A DNA stretch of 64,000 bases from JAUYQR01 sp963822435 (GTDB taxonomy: Bacteria > Pseudomonadota > Alphaproteobacteria > Rhodobacterales > Rhodobacteraceae): NCBI GenBank assembly GCA_963822435.1, contig CAWGHN010000001.1, positions 372,001-436,000 on the forward strand. The letters are read 5' to 3'. This document shows positions 9,206-17,103 of the stretch, piece by piece. The notes under the pieces are model-generated. The model searched no databases and was not told where the DNA came from. It was given only the letters and a program-made list of their open reading frames with translations. The translations under genes were made by a program, and so were the position numbers. Every line of letters starts with the position of its first letter. The first letter of the stretch is position 1.

Positions 9206-9295
9206 GCGCTGATGCGAGGGGCGGGGTAGCAATCCGCGGTGTCCTTGCTAGACTTGCAACAGATCGGGCGATCCCCGCCCCGAAGGATCAAAGCC

Positions 9296-9442
9296 ATGCC
9301 GAAAACCAATCTGACGCTTGTTGCCGCGGTCCTGGGACTGGCGGTGATGTCGGCTTGCGCGCCCCTTTTGGTGGGGGGGGCTGCGGCCGTTGTGGCGGAT
9401 GAAGCGATCGAACAGGACAAGGGCGGCGACGGCCTGTTCTGA
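9296..9442 (+). CDS. Very small putative lipoprotein
   Basis: A 48-residue ORF starting MPKTNLTLVAAVLGLAVMSAC with a lipobox (MSAC, Cys21), followed by a Gly/Ala/Val-rich helix and an acidic tail. No family recognised. It lies 90 bases downstream of the entericidin-like gene on the same strand, and the two may form a small envelope-lipoprotein unit. The start at 9296 is chosen because it begins the signal peptide; an in-frame upstream start adds 19 residues with no signal character. Confidence 0.55.
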   Translation: MPKTNLTLVAAVLGLAVMSACAPLLVGGAAAVVADEAIEQDKGGDGLF

Positions 9443-9605
9443 CCGGTCGGGCGGCGCGGCCCTGCCCTAACTGCCCCCAAACGCCGGTCTGCTCAGCGTC
9501 TGGCGCGCGTATGGCAGGCGTATGGCAGCGCCGCGCGGCCCGGACGGCGATTTTTAACCGCGTGGCGTCAGGCTGCGGCGACCGTTCCTGCACAAGGTTG
9601 CCGCC

Positions 9606-10091
9606 ATGCCCGCCCTGCGCCGCCAGACCCCGAAACAGCGCGAATACACCGCCTACATGATGGAGGTGATGGACCGTCTGGAATGGGACCTGCACAACAC
9701 CATCGAACTGACCGGCCGCATCCCCGAGGAGTGGCACGAGATCGCCGCCCGCCCGCCCGAACCGCCATCCGAGAAGGTGACGCTGCGGCTGGACCGTGAC
9801 GTGGCGAAGTTCTTCCGGTCGATGGGCGTGGGCTATGGCGGGCGGATCAACGACGTGTTGCGCAGCTACATGTATGCGCGGCTGGTGGGGTTGTTGCGCG
9901 GGGCGGAGACGACCGACCACTTTCGCAAGCGCGAGTTGCGGTTCGAGGGGGCGAAGCCGAAGTTTTCCGAGGACGTTGACACGCGGCCGAAGGCGGAGCG
10001 GCTGCGGTCAGCGATGCAGGAGCATTTGCAGGGGAAGTATGCGGAGGATGGGGTGCCGGAGGGGGGGGAGGTGCGGGGGTGGGTTCGGTGA
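9606..10091 (+). CDS. BrnA-like antitoxin-domain protein, no toxin partner visible
   Basis: A 161-residue protein whose middle (about residues 58-82; VTLRLDRDVAKFF and GYGGRINDVLRSYM) matches the ribbon-helix-helix DNA-binding core of BrnA-family antitoxins. BrnA normally neutralises and is co-expressed with the BrnT RNase. Here the protein is longer than a usual BrnA, and neither neighbour looks like BrnT. In Rhodobacterales such solo proteins may be ordinary regulators. The 3' end runs into G homopolymers (around 10060-10100), and the AT-richer gene starts just beyond. Confidence 0.7.
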   Translation: MPALRRQTPKQREYTAYMMEVMDRLEWDLHNTIELTGRIPEEWHEIAARPPEPPSEKVTLRLDRDVAKFFRSMGVGYGGRINDVLRSYMYARLVGLLRGAETTDHFRKRELRFEGAKPKFSEDVDTRPKAERLRSAMQEHLQGKYAEDGVPEGGEVRGWVR

Positions 10092-10124
10092 GGGGGGGAA
10101 GTAGGTGCGGCGAAAATGTTCAAA

Positions 10125-10964
10125 CTATTCGTCTGGAAGGTCCACGACTTCGTGGACGTTCAAAATCCGATAAACAACTGGCCTAGAATTGCGATACAAA
10201 ACGCTCACATCAACACTAAAGCCCTTCTTAAAGATATTGTCGTCGGCTTCACGTATCTCGTGTTTAACACGTTGCTCTGCCAAATCCGAGGCATACATAA
10301 TCGGAAGGTCACGATCACTGATTTGAGGAATGATTACACGTTCACCACTGCGTTTGTCCTTGGGTGCATCTCCGACATCAGATCGAGTAAAGATCATCAA
10401 AACTCTGTAGTGGTTGTCATCGCGCTGAGTTTCTAAACGTCGATACTCACCTTCGATGGTTTGCTCAACTCGTTTTGCCTCGCTCGAACGAAACTTAAAG
10501 GCAGCCTTTACTTGTCTTTTGCCATCCTCATAGGTCGCCACCTCAATCAAAGAGGAAGCTCCAGGGTCGCGAGCAATAGCTTCGACGGCTCCTGCAAATG
10601 TTTTGAGGTCTGACCGGGAAAACGCTTCTGGCACGATTCCAGACGCAAGCTTCGTAATTCGATCTTTCCACTTTTCCACAAACTCAACCGCCAGCCAGAC
10701 TTGCTCAGCGTGGGTGGCAATGATCGGCAATGTGCTTGCAACTACTGGCAATAAATCCGCAATAATTGAACCAGATCGAACCTCCTTGACGAAGATTTCG
10801 GCATCGCCCTCAAAATCATTGCTGGCATTTACGGTTTCTTGGTATTCTTTCGCAATTGAGGTGAATGCACGAACAAAAGCATTTAATTCAATTGGTTGAG
10901 AGTTGTTAATTGTCAGAGTAATAACCGCAGGTGGCATGAGGTCCGAGCTAAATTCCTTAAGCAC
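10125..10964 (-). CDS. Orphan hypothetical protein of atypical base composition
   Basis: A 279-residue protein I do not recognise. It begins at a GTG with a near-perfect AGGAGG seven bases upstream. Residues about 55-100 include VRSGSIIADLLPVV and a hydrophobic stretch reminiscent of poorly described accessory proteins; there is no signal peptide, and the C-terminal half is charged and probably soluble (about 140-279). Its codons use A/T third positions far more than any neighbour, and it carries its own consensus-like promoter, so acquisition by transfer is likely. It is convergent with the BrnA-like gene and downstream of lepA. Confidence 0.7.
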   Translation of the reverse strand: MLKEFSSDLMPPAVITLTINNSQPIELNAFVRAFTSIAKEYQETVNASNDFEGDAEIFVKEVRSGSIIADLLPVVASTLPIIATHAEQVWLAVEFVEKWKDRITKLASGIVPEAFSRSDLKTFAGAVEAIARDPGASSLIEVATYEDGKRQVKAAFKFRSSEAKRVEQTIEGEYRRLETQRDDNHYRVLMIFTRSDVGDAPKDKRSGERVIIPQISDRDLPIMYASDLAEQRVKHEIREADDNIFKKGFSVDVSVLYRNSRPVVYRILNVHEVVDLPDE

Positions 10965-10996
10965 ACAAACCTCCTCGGCACCGATACTCTACCGAG

Positions 10997-11025
10997 ATTA
11001 GAGACGATGGTCTTCACACAGTCAA
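10997..11025 (-). promoter_or_regulatory. Sigma70-type promoter of the orphan gene
   Basis: Reading the minus strand, TTGACT (11025-11020) and TCTAAT (11002-10997) are separated by exactly 17 bases: five of six matches in each box. It lies about 30 bases upstream of the GTG start at 10964. Such consensus-like promoters are unusual for this genome and fit a foreign gene. Confidence 0.6.
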
Positions 11026-11046
11026 ATAGTTTTGCTTCAACTGCCA

Positions 11047-11122
11047 GCCCGCGCAGGCGTGCGCGGGCGTTCGGCGCTGAAAACAGTCCACTGGACTGTT
11101 TTCACCCCGCGCAAGCGCGGGG
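11047..11122. repeat. Three consecutive perfect hairpins (REP-like cluster)
   Basis: Three perfect inverted repeats lie back to back. The first is 11047-11055 with 11060-11068 (9-base arms GCCCGCGCA, 4-base loop). The second is 11079-11090 with 11092-11103 (12-base arms GAAAACAGTCCA around a single C). The third is 11105-11112 with 11115-11122 (8-base arms CCCCGCGC, 2-base loop). They sit just downstream of lepA and upstream of the orphan gene promoter. They may end the lepA transcript, but no T-tract follows, and the arrangement resembles dispersed REP/BIME units. Confidence 0.7.
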
Positions 11123-11129
11123 TCGCGCC

Positions 11130-12929
<1,800 letters not shown>

Positions 12930-13455
12930 GGGGCCGCATATAACCGACGGAAGGGTGGTCGGGAAGCGGTGTTTCTTGGCGCTGAAGGTGGGTGCGGCAG
13001 CGTGACCGTGGGGCTGACGCTTGCGCTGATGCGGGGGAAAACGAATTTCGTTCCCGTCTTGGCAGAAGGCGGAGTTTGGCGATGCCGGGTGGCCCTTGGA
13101 CGGCACGAAAGGCATCGGTTGACGCTGCACCGCGCGACCCGGTCCTGCCGCTGCCAGCAGGCGCTTGGGGTGATGCGATCAGAGCTGAAGCCACCGGAAA
13201 GGCTGCAACCAAACCGGGCGGTGGTGGCGCGGATGCAGCGGCAGGACATCGAAGCGATCGAGGCACCAAAACCCCGGGGCGACGGCGTCCCCTACCGTAT
13301 CTTGTGGCCCGCACCACCTGCGCCCCGAGCGGTTGCGCATTCTTGCCGACGCGGCCAAACCCCTGTTATCCCTTGAAAAATATCCTTGGACTTGGCATTA
13401 TCTTGCGCAGAAAATGACCGGTGACAGGATGTTCCGCAGACCGGCAATGAGGCAG
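12930..13455. other. Intergenic region, 526 bases, no gene seen
   Basis: This gap separates divergent lepA and the small secreted-protein gene. Open frames here are short extensions or shadows without ribosome sites. I see a promoter candidate near its right end (13373-13401), and the lepA promoter must lie near its left end. No tRNA or clear RNA fold is apparent. Confidence 0.5.
13373..13401 (+). promoter_or_regulatory. Promoter candidate for the small secreted protein
   Basis: TTGAAA (13373-13378) and CATTAT (13396-13401) are spaced by 17 bases, about 55 bases upstream of the ATG at 13456. Each box matches the sigma70 consensus in four positions, so this is only a candidate. Confidence 0.35.
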
Positions 13456-13770
13456 ATGATGAAGAACTCTTTCGTGCGGGCAACCCTTGTTGCCTTTGTC
13501 TTTCCGCTTACCGCAAGCGTTGCGACCGCCGGTCCGATCGAGCGGGCCTGTCTGGGGTCTGACAACGGCAACCGGGCGCTGTGCGGCTGCATCCAGCAGG
13601 TCGCGGACATGACGCTGCAAGGCAGCGACCAGCGGCGGGCGGCCTCGTTCTTCAACAACCCGGAAAAGGCCCATGCAACGTGGGTCTCGCAATCTGCGGC
13701 TGATGACGCGTTCTGGGACCGCTACAAGAACTTTGGCAGCACCGCAGAAGCGACCTGCGCTGGCGGCTGA
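13456..13770 (+). CDS. Small secreted Cys-containing protein (often mislabelled arginine transporter)
   Basis: A 104-residue protein with a signal peptide (cleavage after the TASVATA region) and a mature domain with a conserved look: ACLGSD, ALCGCIQQVAD, SDQRRAAS-FF, AFWDRYKNFG and a terminal TCAGG, giving four cysteines that could form two disulfides. I recognise the pattern from Rhodobacterales proteins that databases carry under the name arginine transporter, without evidence for transport; it has no membrane helices. Start chosen at MMKNSF, directly before the hydrophobic leader. Confidence 0.7.
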   Translation: MMKNSFVRATLVAFVFPLTASVATAGPIERACLGSDNGNRALCGCIQQVADMTLQGSDQRRAASFFNNPEKAHATWVSQSAADDAFWDRYKNFGSTAEATCAGG

Positions 13771-13843
13771 CCGGGCAGGCGGCTGACCGGACAGGTGGCC
13801 CCGCCGCGAGGCAGGGCCGCACCGTGTCAGTCGGGCAAGCCCT

Positions 13844-14347
13844 CTAGTCGGACATGCCGGAATGGTCCATGCCGTGCCCTGAATGGTCGGTCGCCTGATC
13901 CGGCGTTCGGGCGTTGTCGACCGGCACATCAAGCTGGATCTCGGCGCCATCTTCAAAGATCAATGTCAGCGGGATCATGTCGCCGTCTTTCAGACCGGCC
14001 GTCAGTCCCATGAGCATGACATGGTCGCCGCCGCGTTCGAAGGCGTGCATCTCGCCCGCAGCCAGCGGCACGCCTCCTTCGATCTTGGCCATCTTCATCA
14101 CGCCGTTGGCGTCTTCGATGTGGGTGTGAAGTTCGGCCTTCTTGGCAAGTTCGCTGCGCGCACCGACAATGCGGATGTCGCTGTCGGTGTTGTTGTGGAT
14201 CAGAAAGAACACCGCGCCGGACGCAGGCCCGAGCCGGGCATAGGCGTCATGGACGTGGATGTGTTCGGGGTGGTCCTGCGCGAGGGCGGGGGCGGCAAGA
14301 GTTAAGACGGCAGCGGCGGCTGCGAGAAGGCTGCGGAACGCAAGCAT
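13844..14347 (-). CDS. Periplasmic copper chaperone, PCu(A)C family
   Basis: A 167-residue secreted protein with a signal peptide ending ALAQ near residue 24, then a cupredoxin-like PCu(A)C domain. The Cu(I) ligands of the family are visible: His74/His76 and Met84/Met86 in HTHIEDANGVMKM, and the HVM motif at 109-111. The C terminus is a His/Met-rich tail (DHSGHGMDHSGM) that could also bind copper. The family delivers copper to the CuA site of cytochrome oxidase. The ATG at 14347 has GGAG six bases upstream, better placed than the ATG two codons earlier. Confidence 0.9.
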   Translation of the reverse strand: MLAFRSLLAAAAAVLTLAAPALAQDHPEHIHVHDAYARLGPASGAVFFLIHNNTDSDIRIVGARSELAKKAELHTHIEDANGVMKMAKIEGGVPLAAGEMHAFERGGDHVMLMGLTAGLKDGDMIPLTLIFEDGAEIQLDVPVDNARTPDQATDHSGHGMDHSGMSD

Positions 14348-14386
14348 GGTCATCTCCGGAATTGGGGGAAAGGCGGTTGGCTTTGG

Positions 14387-14731
14387 TCAGGCCAGCGCCG
14401 GTGGCCCCCGTGCCGTGGCAGGCGGTGGTTCCTGCCCGGGCCAGTCTGCGCCCTGCCCGGTGCGGGCGGCGGGCGTGCCGTGCGTGGGTGCGGCGGTCAC
14501 GACAGCGGCTTGCGGCAAAAGAGCTGCCGCGATCACGCAATCCGGACAATTCGGGTGCCGGGTGACAGGGTTGCCTTTGGCATCCACCGCAACAGCGGTG
14601 GTGGCAGCACCTTCGCAGATCTCGACCCATGTGACCGGCCCTGCGGCGGCCCGCGCGACGGCGGTGTGCACCGAGGTCAGCGCGACGATCAGCGCAAGGA
14701 CAAGCCGAAGGGTGGAGATCGTGCCGCGCAT
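14387..14731 (-). CDS. Secreted Cys-motif protein, DUF2946-like
   Basis: A 114-residue protein with an N-terminal hydrophobic signal/anchor (residues about 8-27) and a short mature part containing Cys in VEICEGA and a HPNCPDCV motif, then a Pro/Ala-rich tail. The pattern fits small secreted DUF2946-type proteins that often accompany copper genes. It is 39 bases upstream of the copper chaperone on the same strand, supporting a shared role in copper handling. Function is otherwise unknown. Confidence 0.6.
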   Translation of the reverse strand: MRGTISTLRLVLALIVALTSVHTAVARAAAGPVTWVEICEGAATTAVAVDAKGNPVTRHPNCPDCVIAAALLPQAAVVTAAPTHGTPAARTGQGADWPGQEPPPATARGPPALA

Positions 14732-14801
14732 GGCCAGTGTCTTATACCCTGCGCTTGGCGGGGCCAAGGGTGGCTGCAAAGGTGACGGGCAGCAAACGAC
14801 A

Positions 14802-14826
14802 AAGGCCCCGCATCACGCGGGGCCTT
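14802..14826 (-). terminator. Terminator hairpin downstream of rpmB
   Basis: Perfect 10-base arms AAGGCCCCGC (14802-14811) and its complement (14817-14826) around a 5-base loop, 22 bases past the rpmB stop. On the minus strand the stem is followed by TTTGTCGTTT, a modest T-rich tract. Confidence 0.75.
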
Positions 14827-14847
14827 GGGTCACCAAACCACGTCAGG

Positions 14848-15135
14848 TCAGACGGTGGCCTGAGCCTTGGCGATGTCTTTCTTGATCTTCTGCGCGCCGG
14901 TCGACAGTTCGTCGTCCTTGGCTTTGGCAAGGAAGGCATCCAGACCGCCACGGTGATCGACGGTGCGCAGGGCAGCCGCCGACACGCGCAGCTTGAACGA
15001 CTGGCCGAGCACGTCGGAGATCAGCGTGACATCGTTCAGGTTCGGCAGAAACCGGCGGCGGGATTTGTTGTTGGCGTGGCTGACAGTGTTGCCAGACATC
15101 GGGCCTTTGCCCGTAAGTTCGCAGACGCGCGACAT
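14848..15135 (-). CDS. rpmB: 50S ribosomal protein L28
   Basis: A 95-residue L28 of the long alphaproteobacterial type: MSRVCELTGKGP start, VSHANNKSRRRFLPNL, then the SAAALRTVDHRGGLDAFL segment and a basic C-terminal helix. It is a component of the large ribosomal subunit. A monocistronic unit is likely because a hairpin terminator follows directly and the upstream hydrolase gene ends 70 bases away. A longer in-frame extension to 15300 is not conserved. Confidence 0.96.
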   Translation of the reverse strand: MSRVCELTGKGPMSGNTVSHANNKSRRRFLPNLNDVTLISDVLGQSFKLRVSAAALRTVDHRGGLDAFLAKAKDDELSTGAQKIKKDIAKAQATV

Positions 15136-15205
15136 GGTCGTGATCCTTCGTTCAAGACAATAGACCACCGCCCGCAAGGCGGCGTCCGAATTCGATGAGG
15201 CGCGT

Positions 15206-16030
15206 TTAGGGGGAATCCCCGGCGGCGTCAAGCGATGACGCGCGGCTTTGCGCGATGGCAGCAAGCCGCGAGCGCCCGGTTGCGGCGGCCCGGTCGGCAA
15301 GCCCGCGCCACCATGTCGGGGACTGTGCCCGATTGTCGCGGTGCAGGGCCGCGATCCGCGCCCGGCTGGCGTTGCCGGCGAGGATCAGGTCCTGCACCGC
15401 GCCGAACTTCACCGTTTCGCGGATCACGGCGGTTGCGGGATGCCCGCCAAAGCCGAAACGGCACAGGTGAAGGTCTGGCAGCACCGCCAGGATCAGTGCG
15501 GCGTTGCGGGCGTCAAGCGTGCGGAAGGGATCGTGGATCACGACGCCTTGCAGGCCGCGTCTGGCGTGACGCGCGAGGTCGCCGAGGTCTGGATCGAAGC
15601 CGGACGACTCCGCCTGGAAGCGGCGGTCGAACGGCACCACGTCGGGGTGGATTGAATATTGCGGCGAAACGGCGATCACCTCGGTCAGGTTCAGCGCGGC
15701 CGACAGGCGCAGGGCCGCATAGGCGCCCATCGAAAAGCCGATGGCGGACACCTGGCGGAAGCGCGCGGTCAAGGGGGTCAGGGCGGTGCAGAGCGCCTCG
15801 GTTTCGGGGTTCACATACCAGTCGTTCCAGCGCGTCTGGATGTGCAGATGCGCCCAGCCCGCGCGCAGGAAGCGTTTGACCGGTTCGGCCGGGGGCAGAT
15901 GGCCGGGATTTGGCGCGCGATGGCCGAAGGTCACGATCAGGCGGCGGCGGGTGTCGGTTGCGGACGCAAAGAGCGTGGCGACCAGCAGGTCGCCGGCAAA
16001 GGGCCGCCAGCTTGCGGGTGTGCCGGTCAC
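15206..16030 (-). CDS. Alpha/beta hydrolase-fold protein
   Basis: A 274-residue protein with a hydrolase nucleophile elbow GFSMGAYAA. The pattern RWNDWYVNPE and IAVSPQYSIHPDVVPFD matches uncharacterised hydrolase-like proteins of Rhodobacterales. No signal peptide. The start is GTG at 16030 overlapping the meaB stop (GTGA), which argues for translational coupling with meaB. A role in acyl-CoA or organic-acid metabolism would be only a guess from the neighbour. Confidence 0.7.
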   Translation of the reverse strand: MTGTPASWRPFAGDLLVATLFASATDTRRRLIVTFGHRAPNPGHLPPAEPVKRFLRAGWAHLHIQTRWNDWYVNPETEALCTALTPLTARFRQVSAIGFSMGAYAALRLSAALNLTEVIAVSPQYSIHPDVVPFDRRFQAESSGFDPDLGDLARHARRGLQGVVIHDPFRTLDARNAALILAVLPDLHLCRFGFGGHPATAVIRETVKFGAVQDLILAGNASRARIAALHRDNRAQSPTWWRGLADRAAATGRSRLAAIAQSRASSLDAAGDSP

Positions 16031-17004
16031 CGGGAGCTGGCACCCGGCTGGAACAGCGCGGCGGCCGCTTCGGGTGCCAGCTCGCCCAGCGCGACGCGGT
16101 TGCCCAGCGCATCGAGCGCCGCCCGGGCCGAGGGGGTGTCCAGCACGGACAGAAGGGTGCGCCGCACCTCGGCCTCGAACCAGTGGCGGGCCTGGGCGGC
16201 ACGCCGGTTGGTCCAGTGCCCGTGCGCCTTGCGCCAGGTGGCCAGCGCGCGGATCTCGTCCCACGCGCCGGGAAGTCCATCGCCGGTCACCGCCGACACC
16301 GCCAGCGCCTTTGGAAACTCCGGCGGGTCTTGCGGGCGGCGACGCAAGAGGTGCAGCGCGCCGGTGTAATCGGCCTTGGTGCGCAGCGCAGCGGGTTTGA
16401 GATCACCATCGGCCTTGTTGACGAAGATAAGGTCGGCCATCTCCATGATCCCGCGCTTGACGCCTTGCAGCTCGTCACCGCCTGCGGGGGCAAGGAGGAG
16501 GACGAAGATATCGCAGATCTCGGCCACCACGGTTTCGGATTGGCCGACCCCCACGGTTTCGACCAGCACCACGTCGAAGCCTGCCGCCTCGCACAGGGCC
16601 ACGGCTTCGCGGGAACGGCGGGCGACGCCGCCAAGTTCGGTCTGACTGGGCGAGGGGCGGATGAAGGCGAGGGGGTCGCGCGACAGGCGGTCCATCCGGG
16701 TCTTGTCGCCAAGGATCGACCCACCCGACCGCGCCGACGAGGGGTCCACCGCCAGCACCGCCACCCGCAGCCCCTGCCCGGTCAGCATCAACCCGAAACG
16801 TTCGATGAAGGTGGATTTGCCGACCCCTGGCGTGCCGGAAAGCCCGATCCTGAGCGCCTGCCGACCCGAGGCTTGCAACACCTGCAACAGCCCCAGCGCC
16901 GCCGCGCGATGATCGGCGCGGCTGCTTTCCACCAGCGTGATCGCCCGCGCCAAGGCCCGCCTGTCGCCTGCCAGAACCGCTTTTGCCGTGGCCTCGATAT
17001 CCAT
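16027..17004 (-). CDS. meaB: Methylmalonyl-CoA mutase-associated GTPase MeaB
   Basis: A 325-residue G3E-family P-loop GTPase: Walker A GTPGVGKST at about 57-65, an AVDPSS switch segment, VETVGVGQSE and the NKAD base-recognition motif. MeaB gates delivery and protection of adenosylcobalamin on methylmalonyl-CoA or ethylmalonyl-CoA mutase. The start MDIEATAKAV at 17004 matches the family; the long upstream extension is a shadow of hrpB. Methylmalonyl-CoA epimerase lies about 19 kb away, fitting the ethylmalonyl-CoA and propionate routes of this group. The mutase genes are not in the window. Confidence 0.95.
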   Translation of the reverse strand: MDIEATAKAVLAGDRRALARAITLVESSRADHRAAALGLLQVLQASGRQALRIGLSGTPGVGKSTFIERFGLMLTGQGLRVAVLAVDPSSARSGGSILGDKTRMDRLSRDPLAFIRPSPSQTELGGVARRSREAVALCEAAGFDVVLVETVGVGQSETVVAEICDIFVLLLAPAGGDELQGVKRGIMEMADLIFVNKADGDLKPAALRTKADYTGALHLLRRRPQDPPEFPKALAVSAVTGDGLPGAWDEIRALATWRKAHGHWTNRRAAQARHWFEAEVRRTLLSVLDTPSARAALDALGNRVALGELAPEAAAALFQPGASSR

Positions 17005-17103
17005 TCCCGCGCCTCCGCCCCCTTCATGCCGCAACTCCCCCGGCTTGGCGAGAGGCGCCGTCGCCGCTCTGGCCAAGACCGCCCTGCCGCGCCATAAGGC
17101 GGC

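Noticed and set aside
13333..13455. N-terminal extension of the small secreted protein
   Set aside because: Residues before MMKNSF do not look like a leader, and the signal peptide starts at the chosen ATG.
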